Assembly: GCA_018902795.1 (NCBI GenBank)
Contig: JAHIQD010000003.1
Span: 1 to 64,000, forward strand
Origin: Bacteroidota bacterium
GTDB taxonomy: Bacteria; Bacteroidota; Bacteroidia; Flavobacteriales; Weeksellaceae
Direction: 5' to 3'
Length of the DNA stretch: 64,000 bases
Each line of letters begins with the position of its first letter. The stretch's first letter is position 1. Position numbers and translations under genes: made by a program. Below, piece after piece: positions 34,993-43,267 of the stretch. The notes under the pieces are model-generated. The model was not told where the DNA came from. It ran no database searches and saw nothing but the letters and a program-made list of their open reading frames with translations.

Positions 34993-35136
34993 TGGTCAGC
35001 TTAAAAATCACACATTCTAAATAAATATCATCCAAAAGTCCCTGCTAGCAACAAGACCAGACTTCTCCGCTGCCCCAAATCCTTTCCTCTGGCATAAAGT
35101 TAAAAGTTGATGCTCCAAATAACAGCACTCACAAAA

Positions 35137-35814
35137 CTACCCCAAAACCACCGCCGTTTTCCCGCGCAACAGGAAGCCATCCGCATCATAAAACCGGATC
35201 AGCGCAAATTTCAGATACCCTTCATACGAAGAACCAAATTCCACGTCCTCAGAAATAAAAAACTCAGAACACGGAAGCGAAACCTCAAAAACTGCATCCA
35301 CAAATTCCAGCCAATCCTGTCCCTCATCAGGATTGATGAACCGCAGCGTAACCTCAACTTTCGTACTTCGTTCTGGAAGACGGTCAAAAAACAGCGTCCG
35401 CTTATCATAATCATAGCGGCATCTTTTTCCGTCACCGGTGTTCCAAACAAAACCCTCAAGGATCTTTTCGCTTTCAGCATGCTGCAGCCCAAGTTGCACC
35501 GTCCGCTCACCCTTGGGGGATACGGGATCCAGCTTCATAAGGTCGTAAACCATCTTTGCCACTCTCCCGTGAAGAATAGGATCATGAAAATCCTTTACAA
35601 AAGGATGAAGAGCCCGCCGAAGTTTTCCGCCAAATTTTGAACAGCGCCCGAATTCAGAGGCGTTCTTTCTTACATTCACATATTTTTCATCCCTCAGGAT
35701 CTTTTCTCCGTCAAACCCGCCCGGATTCCGCGCGATGATTTTGCCATTCATTTCATAAAACGAAAGCCCACCCAGCTTTCCCGTAATTTTAAGGACACCT
35801 TTAAGCTCAGCCAT
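35137..35814 (-). CDS. conserved hypothetical protein of Bacteroidota
   Basis: A 225-residue soluble protein beginning MAELKGVLKITGKLGGLSFY, with GGFDGEKI and FGRCSKFGGKLRRAL. This pattern recurs in Bacteroidota hypothetical proteins. No signal peptide, membrane helix or catalytic motif is visible. The opposite-strand frame over the same bases is taken as its shadow. It stands alone, preceded by an 11-bp tandem repeat 53 bases upstream. Function unknown. Confidence 0.75.
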   Translation of the reverse strand: MAELKGVLKITGKLGGLSFYEMNGKIIARNPGGFDGEKILRDEKYVNVRKNASEFGRCSKFGGKLRRALHPFVKDFHDPILHGRVAKMVYDLMKLDPVSPKGERTVQLGLQHAESEKILEGFVWNTGDGKRCRYDYDKRTLFFDRLPERSTKVEVTLRFINPDEGQDWLEFVDAVFEVSLPCSEFFISEDVEFGSSYEGYLKFALIRFYDADGFLLRGKTAVVLG

Positions 35815-35866
35815 ACTGTTATAATTGAAGTTCTATCCAAAGATAATAAATATTCACCCAGCATAG

Positions 35867-35921
35867 GATATAGTATGGATATAGTATGCTTACAGTATGG
35901 TTATAGTATGGATATAATATG
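35867..35921. repeat. five 11-bp tandem repeats
   Basis: Consecutive 11-base units built on GATATAGTATG: two perfect copies, then CTTACAGTATG, GTTATAGTATG and GATATAATATG. They lie 53-107 bases upstream of the 35137-35814 gene. The near-helical period puts all units on one DNA face, which would suit cooperative protein binding or a variable-length promoter element. Confidence 0.85.
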
Positions 35922-36340
35922 CAATATTTACTGTTTAGTGTCAGATAGCCTGTCCCAAAAGGAAGGAGAAAGAACATCCTCCGTGACCAAAAGCCATGAC
36001 GGTTTTATAGAGCACAACAGCCGCTATAAACAATACTAGATCCACACAGATTAAATTCACAGTGGATTGGAGCGATTAGCTTTGATGTTTTTTGGCGTCT
36101 CAACGTCTTAGCTTTTCTGATTATAAACTTGGAGCATGAAATAAGCGGGGCGATATAACAACAGCAGCACAGATCTGATCTCTAAAGGACTCTTTAAGCG
36201 TCAATGGGAAAATTGAATGAAAGGCGTAGAAGGACAATACAGCAGCTTAAAAGCAGTATGCCAGCGAAAAACATTGTAGCCAACAACCATTGTAGCTTTA
36301 TACCAAACAGTGGCTTACAGATAAAGCAAAATAACCATAA
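35922..36340. other. gene-free stretch before the tRNA pair
   Basis: No convincing gene on either strand. Only a short hairpin TTTATAG/CTATAAA near 36012-36036 is seen. It could hold island debris or an attachment region next to the tRNA genes, but I find no repeat of the tRNA ends. Confidence 0.5.
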
Positions 36341-36370
36341 AAAAAGCCCCAATAAAAATTGGGGCTTTTT
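36341..36370 (-). terminator. terminator of the tRNA-Asp pair
   Basis: A perfect 13-bp stem AAAAAGCCCCAAT/ATTGGGGCTTTTT with a 4-base loop. A T-run follows on the minus strand, five bases past the 3' end of the distal tRNA. Confidence 0.9.
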
Positions 36371-36374
36371 GCTG

Positions 36375-36448
36375 CGATCCGGACGGGACTCGAACCCGCG
36401 ACCTCCGCCGTGACAGGGCGGCATTCTAACCAGCTGAACTACCGGATC
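36375..36448 (-). tRNA. tRNA-Asp (GTC)
   Basis: A 74-base cloverleaf on the minus strand. The acceptor is GATCCGG/CCGGATC, the anticodon arm CCGCC-CTGTCAC-GGCGG has anticodon GTC, and the T-loop is TTCGAGT. The discriminator is G and CCA is not encoded. It is the distal copy of two identical genes. Confidence 0.96.
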
Positions 36449-36480
36449 AATTTTTTGAAAAGTGATTGATAAACTTTATG

Positions 36481-36554
36481 CGATCCGGACGGGACTCGAA
36501 CCCGCGACCTCCGCCGTGACAGGGCGGCATTCTAACCAGCTGAACTACCGGATC
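36481..36554 (-). tRNA. tRNA-Asp (GTC), second identical copy
   Basis: Identical in sequence to the copy at 36375-36448, separated by 32 A/T-rich bases and probably on the same transcript, with the promoter upstream of 36554. Confidence 0.96.
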
Positions 36555-36634
36555 AATATTTTTTGTAAAAGAACTTCTTTCGTTTTGGTGAGTGCAAAAG
36601 TACGCTTTTTAAGCAATCTACAAAACTTTTTTAT

Positions 36635-36663
36635 AAAAAAAATGCTTCCTTTTATAGAAAGCA
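36635..36663 (-). terminator. terminator after trxA
   Basis: A 7-bp stem (36643-36649 with 36657-36663), fully paired in the minus RNA by one G-U wobble, is followed by eight T on that strand. It lies 23 bases past the trxA stop. Confidence 0.7.
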
Positions 36664-36685
36664 CTGATTCTGACGTCATTATTTT

Positions 36686-37003
36686 TTATAAATGTGCAGA
36701 TAATTTTTCTGCAATCGTCTCTTTTGATGCTACACCAACAATTTTATCCACTACCTGACCGTTTTTGAAAATCAAAACTGTAGGGATATTTCTGATACCG
36801 TAGTCCACAGAAACCTGCTGATTATTGTCAACATCCACTTTTCCCACTACAGCCTTTCCTTCGAAATCTGTTGCAATTTCTTCAACGATAGGTCCCAGCA
36901 TTCTGCATGGTCCGCACCAAACTGCCCAAAAATCAACCAATACCGGTTTGTCTGAATTCAAAACCATTTCCTGAAATGATTGATCTGTAATCTCTAATGC
37001 CAT
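36686..37003 (-). CDS. trxA: thioredoxin
   Basis: A 105-residue cytoplasmic disulfide reductase of standard length. The active site WCGPC is at 29-33, the cis-Pro is in NIPTVLIF, and the C-terminal VGVASKETI helix is typical. It is a single-gene unit with its own -7 box and terminator. Confidence 0.97.
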   Translation of the reverse strand: MALEITDQSFQEMVLNSDKPVLVDFWAVWCGPCRMLGPIVEEIATDFEGKAVVGKVDVDNNQQVSVDYGIRNIPTVLIFKNGQVVDKIVGVASKETIAEKLSAHL

Positions 37004-37036
37004 ATTCTTTATATTTTAATTATACTTTCTAAAGTT

Positions 37037-37044
37037 CAAATTTA
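37037..37044 (-). promoter_or_regulatory. predicted -7 box of trxA
   Basis: TAAATTTG on the minus strand fits TAnnTTTG, 34 bases before the trxA ATG. Confidence 0.5.
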
Positions 37045-37072
37045 CAATTTTCCAGCCAATTCAAAGCCTTAA

Positions 37073-38248
37073 TTATCTATGTTCAAAATTAGTTTTTTCT
37101 ATCTTAAACCCTGCGGAGATTTCTTTTAAAGCATCAATTAACACATCAATTTCTTTTTTGGTGGTCAGATGACTGAAGGATACCCGCAGCGGTGTGGTTT
37201 GCTGCATTTCGTCTTCATCCAGAATCATCATCATCACCATGGAGGGCTTGGATGCTCCTGATGAACATGCACTTCCCTGAGAGATTGCAATACCCTTCAT
37301 ATCCAGTTTTAAACCGATCATCGGGTCTTTAAACGGCAGTAAAACGCTTAAAACAGTATATAGACTTTTTTCTTCTTCCGCACTTCTTCCATTGAATTTC
37401 ACCCCTTCGATCTCTTCTGTGAGCCTGCTAATGGTATATTTTTTAATTTCTCTGATATGGGAAGTATATTCGTTCATGTTTTTTAAAGAGAGCTCCAGCG
37501 CTTTTCCCAAACCTACAATGCCGCAAACATTTTCTGTTCCTGCTCTCAGCGTTCTTTCCTGCGGACCGCCTGTGATAATTCCTTTCAAACCTGAAGCCTT
37601 TCTGATGAAAGCAAATCCGCTTCCTTTAGGACCGTGGAATTTATGGGCGCTGCAAGACGCAAAATCTACAGGAATCTGAGAAAAATCCAAATCCATGTGA
37701 GCCATGGACTGTACGGTGTCTGAATGGAATAAAGCATTATTTTCTCTGCACATTTCACCCACTTTTTTGATATCCAGAAGGTTTCCGATTTCATTATTGG
37801 CATGCATTAAACTTACTAGAGTTTTTTTATCAGAGTTCTTAAGAAGTTCCTCGAGTTTTGTAAGATCGAAATCACCATTGTGGTCCGGTCTGAGGTAAAC
37901 CACTTCCACTCCTCTTCTTTTCTTCATATCCAAAACCGTTTCCGCAACGCATTTGTGCTCCATCGGGGAAGTGATAATACGTTCAACTCCCAAATGATCC
38001 ACGCATGATTTGATGATCATGTTATTGGATTCGGTTCCACACGAAGTGAAAATAATTTCTGAGGGCGATACGTGAAGATATTCGGCAACTTCACGTCTTA
38101 CGTTTTCTATAAGGATTTTGGCTTCCTGTCCGAAACTGTGTGTGGATGAAGGATTGCCGTAGGTAACTTTCATTACGGAAACCATTGCATCGATTACTTC
38201 TTCGGAAAGCGGGGTGGTCGCCGCATTATCCAAATATATTTTATCCAT
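37073..38248 (-). CDS. cysteine desulfurase, IscS/NifS type
   Basis: A 391-residue PLP enzyme that takes sulfur from cysteine for Fe-S clusters or tRNA thiolation. The PLP Lys is Lys203 in SAHKFHGPKG, the persulfide Cys is Cys328 in SQGSACSSG on a class I-type loop, and HANNEIGN (149-156) is conserved. No IscU or IscR gene is adjacent. It sits 39 bases after the HAD gene and could be the last member of that transcript. Confidence 0.93.
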   Translation of the reverse strand: MDKIYLDNAATTPLSEEVIDAMVSVMKVTYGNPSSTHSFGQEAKILIENVRREVAEYLHVSPSEIIFTSCGTESNNMIIKSCVDHLGVERIITSPMEHKCVAETVLDMKKRRGVEVVYLRPDHNGDFDLTKLEELLKNSDKKTLVSLMHANNEIGNLLDIKKVGEMCRENNALFHSDTVQSMAHMDLDFSQIPVDFASCSAHKFHGPKGSGFAFIRKASGLKGIITGGPQERTLRAGTENVCGIVGLGKALELSLKNMNEYTSHIREIKKYTISRLTEEIEGVKFNGRSAEEEKSLYTVLSVLLPFKDPMIGLKLDMKGIAISQGSACSSGASKPSMVMMMILDEDEMQQTTPLRVSFSHLTTKKEIDVLIDALKEISAGFKIEKTNFEHR

Positions 38249-38287
38249 TTTCTGTACTTTCTTTATATGATTTTTCGGGAGATAAAA

Positions 38288-38881
38288 TTAGTGAAAAAAT
38301 TCAAACTGGCTTTCATTTGCCCACGCCAACATTTCCCGGTCGCCGGAAGTATCACCGAAAGCTATGGTCTTATCGAACTTTTTACCGGCAATTGCTTCTT
38401 TTATCCGGCTTACTTTTTCCGGACCGTTACAGTTTTTACCAATGAAATTCCCTGTAAACAGATCATCTTTAAATTCGGCCCTTGTAGCCAAAAGATTCAT
38501 TTTAAAATGGTCAGCAAAAGGCTGTACCCAAATATCGAGCGATGCAGAAACAATATAGCTTTCCGTCTGTTCGCGGTTGATATTCTTAATAAATTCCAGT
38601 GCATTTTCGCGACAGATTCGGGGATAAAAATGGCTGAAAAATTCTTGGGATTTATTTTCTATTTCAGTTTTACTTTCCCCTTTCAGGATAGAGGCTATAA
38701 AACTTTTCTTTACTTTTTCGGCATCTGCAAGATTCAATTTCAACAGTGCAAAAAGCGGAATATGCCTGATAAACTGCACCGTAAATTTCCTGAAATTGTA
38801 GAATTTAAGATACAGAAACATCGTGTCTCTGTAAGTTAAAGTCCCGTCGAAATCGAAGCAATATAGTTTTTTCATAAACAT
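38288..38881 (-). CDS. HAD-superfamily phosphatase, subfamily IB-like
   Basis: A 197-residue HAD phosphatase. Motif I is FDFDGTLT (nucleophile Asp10, Asp12), motif II lies in YIVSASLD, and motif IV is GDTSGDREML. The helical cap is typical of subfamily IB (SerB-like). It follows the DprE2-like, DprE1-like and UbiA genes on the same strand, so it may remove the 5-phosphate from a polyprenyl-phospho-pentose intermediate. That is inference from gene order. An ATG two codons inside the frame is also a possible start. Confidence 0.85.
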   Translation of the reverse strand: MFMKKLYCFDFDGTLTYRDTMFLYLKFYNFRKFTVQFIRHIPLFALLKLNLADAEKVKKSFIASILKGESKTEIENKSQEFFSHFYPRICRENALEFIKNINREQTESYIVSASLDIWVQPFADHFKMNLLATRAEFKDDLFTGNFIGKNCNGPEKVSRIKEAIAGKKFDKTIAFGDTSGDREMLAWANESQFEFFH

Positions 38882-38905
38882 ACAGATGATCCTAAGACCG
38901 CAAAT

Positions 38906-39637
38906 TTACAGTTTCAGTTTTTTAAAGATAAATTCAGGAATATTTCTGATCACCATCATGATAACGCCCCAAACCGGCAAAACGTATGCGGTGTTTTTCT
39001 GTTTTTTATAAGCGTTGTAGATTTCTTCTGCTGCCTCCTTGGGACTGGCGGTAAGCCTGGGATTCAATGGCATTCCTTCTGTCATTTTCGTATCCATAAA
39101 ACCGGGTTTTACGGTAAGGACATGAACTTTTCGGCTGTACAGATAATTTCTTAAACCGCTCAGATAAGCCGTTAATCCTGCTTTTGCACTTCCGTAGATG
39201 AAATTGCTCTGCCTTCCTCTTTCCCCTGCAACCGACGAAAGAACAATCAGGGTTCCGGAACGCTGTCTTTCCATTTTCTCCGCAAAAAAATTAAGCACAG
39301 GGATCAGTTTCGCATAATTAATATCAATGATTCTGGAGGTGTTTTTATCATCATAAAGACTTTCCTCTGGGCCTTCTCCGAGATATCCGGTTGCGCAGAA
39401 AAGGAGATCGGAACTGATTTCATCGAAGGTGGTATAGTCTGTTTCCTTCATGAGGTCGAGTTCAATGACCTGGGTTTGCTGCAGAAATTTAACATCGATA
39501 TGCCTGGCGAATTTCTCAGTCGTTTCTTTATTGGAAGTAAACAGGTAGATGGTGGAATATTTCCCGCCGGCTTCCAGGATCTTTTCTACAAAGGCCTGCG
39601 CGATTTCTGAATTGCTTCCGAGTACGATCATAAACAA
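38906..39637 (-). CDS. short-chain dehydrogenase, DprE2-like
   Basis: A 243-residue SDR with N-terminal cofactor motif GSNSEIAQA, catalytic Ser and Tyr-Lys in VLSSVAGERGRQSNFIYGSA followed by KAG, and VKPGFMDTKMTEG. A hydrophobic C-terminal segment (YVLPVWGVIMMVIRNIPEF) resembles DprE2, the reductase that completes epimerisation of polyprenyl-phosphoribose to arabinose in actinobacteria. It sits 47 bases after the DprE1-like oxidase. In this phylum the substrate is unproven. Confidence 0.85.
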   Translation of the reverse strand: MFMIVLGSNSEIAQAFVEKILEAGGKYSTIYLFTSNKETTEKFARHIDVKFLQQTQVIELDLMKETDYTTFDEISSDLLFCATGYLGEGPEESLYDDKNTSRIIDINYAKLIPVLNFFAEKMERQRSGTLIVLSSVAGERGRQSNFIYGSAKAGLTAYLSGLRNYLYSRKVHVLTVKPGFMDTKMTEGMPLNPRLTASPKEAAEEIYNAYKKQKNTAYVLPVWGVIMMVIRNIPEFIFKKLKL

Positions 39638-39684
39638 TGGGTGACGAGGAATGAATAAGCAGTTATTCAGGCTTCCTCAATATA

Positions 39685-41001
39685 TTAAATGTTATTAATT
39701 ATCCTTTTGGACTGAAGGGAAACGAACTTAGGATTCTGCACATTCTGAAGGTAGCCGGTGAGCGAAGATTTGCTCATGCTGTCCTTTGTTAAATAAATTC
39801 TGCCGCCATATTCTTCCACAATAGCATCAAGCTGCTCCACCAGTTTTCTGAGTTTTGAATTGACCTTAAAATCCAAAGCCAAAGTATAACCTTCTATGGG
39901 GAACGAATTGTACGCTTCAGCATTCTGCTTTCCAAACAGTTTTAAAACGGCCAGAAAAGATCCGTTTCCGCTTTTTGCAATGGTTTCGAGGATTTTCTTC
40001 ATCCCTTCTTTCCCGTTTTCTTTCGGAATCACCATCTGATATTGGATAAAGCCGCTTTTTCCGTAAATTTTATTCCAGTCATTGATGATATCGAGCGGAT
40101 AAAAAAAGGTTTCATAATCTACATAAGTCTTAAGCTCCTTTCTCTTCTGCTTATTGAAATAGAAGAAATTAAACAGCTTAACCGCTGCACTGTTCAGTAA
40201 AAAACCCGGAAAATAAAACGGAACCGTCGGGATGATTTTTTTCTTAAGTCTTAAAGGGTTATCCTGTAGTTTATTCGGCAGTTCATGTTTAAAAGCATGC
40301 TCGCCTCTCATCAGGATACTTCTGCCGGTATTTTTTCCGGTTTGAAGACAGTCAATCCAGGCAACGTTGTAGGTCCATGATTCGCTTTCGTCGAACAGTC
40401 TGAAAATTTCATCAAGATTGTCGGCCCTGATACTTTCCTGGCGGATATAAGCGGTATCAATATTTTTCAGTTTGAATTTTGCGGAGATGATGATGCCGGT
40501 AAGTCCCATTCCGCCGATAGTTGCCCAAAATTTTCCGGCATTTTCAGTTCTGGAACAGGTAATCACTTCGCTGTTTTCATTCAGTAGTGAAAACTCCACC
40601 AGGCATTCTGAAAAGCAGCCTTCCGTATGATGGTTTTTTCCGTGAACATCAGAAGCAATGGCACCTCCCACAGAAATAAATTTAGTCCCCGGCGTTACAA
40701 ACAGAAAATATCCCTGAGGAACAATAACTTCTAAAACTTCAGAAAGCAAAACACCGGATTCACATTCAATCACACCGTTAAGCCGGTCGAAACTGATGAA
40801 TTTATTGAGTCTTTTGGTTGAAAATATATGTTCTGAAAGTGACGCATCGCCATAACACCTTCCGTTTCCGCGGGCGATAATTTCGTTGTTATTCCGTACA
40901 AAATCTTTAATTTTCTGGATTGCATCTTCAGACTTCATTTCTTTTTCCACCACGGGATAATTTCCCCAATTCGTAACTTTCTGTATAAAATTCGGTTTCA
41001 T
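39685..41001 (-). CDS. FAD-dependent oxidase, DprE1-like
   Basis: About 438 residues, starting at ATG 41001, which overlaps the UbiA stop codon by one base (TAATG). This is better supported than the upstream ATG at 41040 inside ubiA. The FAD-binding PCMH-type domain shows ARGNGRCYGDASLS and SVGGAIASDVHGKNHH, then a C-terminal substrate domain (ALDFKVNSKLRKLVEQLDAI). The layout is that of DprE1 (polyprenyl-phosphoribose 2'-oxidase). Its coupling to UbiA and the following SDR supports a shared lipid-linked pentose pathway. Confidence 0.87.
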   Translation of the reverse strand: MKPNFIQKVTNWGNYPVVEKEMKSEDAIQKIKDFVRNNNEIIARGNGRCYGDASLSEHIFSTKRLNKFISFDRLNGVIECESGVLLSEVLEVIVPQGYFLFVTPGTKFISVGGAIASDVHGKNHHTEGCFSECLVEFSLLNENSEVITCSRTENAGKFWATIGGMGLTGIIISAKFKLKNIDTAYIRQESIRADNLDEIFRLFDESESWTYNVAWIDCLQTGKNTGRSILMRGEHAFKHELPNKLQDNPLRLKKKIIPTVPFYFPGFLLNSAAVKLFNFFYFNKQKRKELKTYVDYETFFYPLDIINDWNKIYGKSGFIQYQMVIPKENGKEGMKKILETIAKSGNGSFLAVLKLFGKQNAEAYNSFPIEGYTLALDFKVNSKLRKLVEQLDAIVEEYGGRIYLTKDSMSKSSLTGYLQNVQNPKFVSLQSKRIINNI

Positions 41002-41885
41002 TATTTGAAATAAATTTGAAGTAAAAAGGCCGCGATCCATAGTACCAGCGTAATCTGGATATACCGGTCTTTATAAATAATTTTGGTTGGCGATTCGGTT
41101 TTGTTGTAGACCAAAGTCTGCTGCAAATATCTCAAAAACGCGAAAACAACAAAAAATACCGTATAAAACACTCTTGAATGAAAACGCTGCTGTACCTCCG
41201 GTGAAAGGGTAAACATCAGATAACAGACAATCGCCAGCGTACAGCTTATGGAAAGTGCAATATCTGCGAACTGAACATTATACCCGTCCAGCGCCTTTCT
41301 GGTTTTTCCCGAAATCTGCGCATTGATTAGCTCTCCACGTCTCTTTCCAATGGCAAGAACCAAAGCAAGAACGAAGGTAAGAAGAATTGCCCATTGGGAA
41401 ATATAAATTCCGGTCGCGTAACCGCCTGCTAAAACCCTGAGTACAAAACCACTTGCGATAATCGTTACGTCAATAATGGCGATATGTTTCAGTTTAAAAG
41501 TATAGGCGATATTCATTAAAAAATACAGCGCGATGATGGTTGCGAATTTAAGGTAATTGAGATGAAAAAACTGCTGTCCCGAAATAATAAGCGCAGTACA
41601 AAGGATTACCAATACCACAAAAAAACCGATGGCGGTTGTTTTGGAAATGGCTCCACTTGCGAGCGGACGGTTTCTTTTTTCGGGATGTTTCCTGTCGGAT
41701 TCAATATCCGAATAATCATTGAGGATATAAATGGAGCTTGCGGCGAGGGAGAAAACGGCAAAAGCAAATATACTTTTGAGCAGCAGATCGAAATTGGTAA
41801 TATTTCCCGAAAAAAACAAAGGAGCAAAAACAAACAGGTTTTTCACCCATTGTTCTACGCGGAGAAGTTTTAAATATTTCGTCAT
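41001..41885 (-). CDS. UbiA-family prenyltransferase, phosphoribosyl-transferase type
   Basis: A 294-residue membrane prenyltransferase with about nine helices. The first Asp-rich motif is NDYSDIESDRKHPEKRNRPL (56-75), and the second catalytic region (GYNVQFADIALSIS) follows the decaprenyl-phosphate phosphoribosyltransferase subgroup rather than menaquinone or haem UbiA proteins. It would join a polyprenyl phosphate to PRPP. It is the first gene of the DprE-like operon, with a -7 box 19 bases upstream. The operon context is the main reason for this assignment. Confidence 0.87.
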   Translation of the reverse strand: MTKYLKLLRVEQWVKNLFVFAPLFFSGNITNFDLLLKSIFAFAVFSLAASSIYILNDYSDIESDRKHPEKRNRPLASGAISKTTAIGFFVVLVILCTALIISGQQFFHLNYLKFATIIALYFLMNIAYTFKLKHIAIIDVTIIASGFVLRVLAGGYATGIYISQWAILLTFVLALVLAIGKRRGELINAQISGKTRKALDGYNVQFADIALSISCTLAIVCYLMFTLSPEVQQRFHSRVFYTVFFVVFAFLRYLQQTLVYNKTESPTKIIYKDRYIQITLVLWIAAFLLQIYFK

Positions 41886-41903
41886 TCAAGTAAAAATCAA
41901 CTC

Positions 41904-41911
41904 CAAATTTA
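41904..41911 (-). promoter_or_regulatory. predicted -7 box of the UbiA/DprE-like operon
   Basis: TAAATTTG on the minus strand fits TAnnTTTG, 19 bases before the UbiA ATG. Confidence 0.5.
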
Positions 41912-41923
41912 GTGATTTTAAAA

Positions 41924-41946
41924 TAAAAAAATCCGCCGAAGCGGAC
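41924..41946 (-). terminator. terminator after the OmpA-family gene
   Basis: A short GC stem (TCCGC with GCGGA) has a TTCG tetraloop on the minus strand, followed by seven T. It lies 26 bases past the stop codon of the OmpA-family gene. Confidence 0.85.
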
Positions 41947-41971
41947 TTAAATATAATAAAGTGATTTGGTC

Positions 41972-42664
41972 TTATGGAGCTGTTTTAGCGTCATTAATCA
42001 TGTCTTCATTTGCAGTAATAGCAAACTCAACTCTTCTGTTCTGCGCTCTTCCGGCATCGGTATCATTGGAAGCAACAGGTTCTTTTTCACCCATTCCCAT
42101 AGTCATCATTCTGCTCGCAGAAACACCTTTGGAAACCAAATAGGATTTCACAGCAGCTGCTCTTCGGTCTGAAAGAGAAAGGTTATAAGCATCTGTACCT
42201 TTACTGTCGGTATGCCCGTAAATATTGATGTTGGTGTCTAAATTATTTTTTAGCACTTCGGCAAGCTTATCAAGATTAGCCATCGCCGCTGGAGTTAGGT
42301 TAGAAGAATCAAAACCAAAATTTACCATATTTTCTTTCATGGTAACTTTAATACCTTCTCCTACTCTTTCCACTTCAGCACCCGGTAAAGTTTCTTTAAT
42401 TTCTTTAGCCTGCTTATCCATGTTTCTTCCGATAACATTTCCGGCAACCCCACCTACGATACCGCCGAGTACAGCGCCTGCAGGTGCATTTTTACCCTTA
42501 CCTAAATTATTTCCTAAAACACCGCCCAATACTGCACCTGCTGCAGCACCGATTACGGTTCCTTTCTGTTGGTTATTTGCGTTCTTTACGGATTCACAGC
42601 TTGTCATCAACAGAGAAGTTGAAACGAAAAGTGCTGCTATATTTGTTTTGTTAAAAATATTCAT
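41972..42664 (-). CDS. OmpA-family lipoprotein with glycine zipper
   Basis: A 230-residue outer-membrane lipoprotein. The lipobox MTSC gives Cys23. Residues about 37-85 form a Gly-zipper (GAAAGAVLGGVLG repeated), and the C-terminal OmpA domain (YGHTDSKGTDAYNLSLSDRR, then QNRRVEFAI) binds peptidoglycan. It resembles the YiaD group. It sits 18 bases after the lipocalin-like gene and is probably co-transcribed. Confidence 0.93.
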   Translation of the reverse strand: MNIFNKTNIAALFVSTSLLMTSCESVKNANNQQKGTVIGAAAGAVLGGVLGNNLGKGKNAPAGAVLGGIVGGVAGNVIGRNMDKQAKEIKETLPGAEVERVGEGIKVTMKENMVNFGFDSSNLTPAAMANLDKLAEVLKNNLDTNINIYGHTDSKGTDAYNLSLSDRRAAAVKSYLVSKGVSASRMMTMGMGEKEPVASNDTDAGRAQNRRVEFAITANEDMINDAKTAP

Positions 42665-42682
42665 AATTATAAATTTATATTG

Positions 42683-43162
42683 TTATTTCATTCCGGTTCT
42701 GGCGAAGTTGTAAACGATTCTTACGTTTTCTCCGTTGGAAGGTACATTCTGCTCTAAACTGAAACTGTCTGTAGTCTGGCTTACAAGATTTAATGAGTAA
42801 CCTTCAATCACTGCTTTCGCTTTGGAACCTTCAAGAAGTTTTTTGAATTTGAATTCGTTTCCGTTGACCACCTCAAATTTAATAGGCTGAATAACGCTCG
42901 GACATGATCCTCCTCCATTCAGGGTATAAGAACCTGACCAGTTATTCGGAATCAGCCTCCAATGGCTTCCTACGAAACACTGCGCATCTGCTCCTTCATC
43001 AAAAGGCTTTATTTTATAGTTTTTATCGTAATTCACACTTGTAATTTCCCAATCTCCTTTTAGTTTAAGAAATTCTGCTCTGTTGGTCTGAGCGGTTTTT
43101 GCAGTGGAACAGGAAATGCTCATAGCAGCGCCTAAAATTCCGGTAAGTAATAAATTTTTCAT
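42683..43162 (-). CDS. lipocalin-like lipoprotein
   Basis: A 159-residue predicted lipoprotein (SISC lipobox, Cys18). The mature part begins with a lipocalin-type strand (FLKLKGDWEITSVNYD) and continues as a beta-barrel-like sequence with two Cys that could pair. The ligand is unknown. Eighteen bases separate it from the OmpA-family gene. Confidence 0.85.
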   Translation of the reverse strand: MKNLLLTGILGAAMSISCSTAKTAQTNRAEFLKLKGDWEITSVNYDKNYKIKPFDEGADAQCFVGSHWRLIPNNWSGSYTLNGGGSCPSVIQPIKFEVVNGNEFKFKKLLEGSKAKAVIEGYSLNLVSQTTDSFSLEQNVPSNGENVRIVYNFARTGMK

Positions 43163-43221
43163 AGTAATAAAATTATTTACTATTCAAGTTACAAAAAACC
43201 GTGCCAAGATCAAATTTAAAT

Positions 43222-43250
43222 AAAAAAAAGCCCGGATAAACCGGACTTTT
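43222..43250 (-). terminator. terminator after the subtilase gene
   Basis: A stem AAAAGcCCGG/CCGGaCTTTT whose C/A mismatch becomes a G-U wobble on the minus strand. A T-run follows on that strand, 17 bases past the subtilase stop. Confidence 0.8.
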
Positions 43251-43267
43251 AAAACAAATGCTATTAT

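Noticed and set aside
35107..35640. Plus-strand open frame of 177 residues
   Set aside because: It lies opposite a recognisable conserved protein frame and has basic low-information composition typical of a shadow frame.
36194..36424. Open frames on both strands at 36.2-36.4 kb
   Set aside because: They overlap the tRNA-Asp gene and its terminator, and their products resemble no protein.
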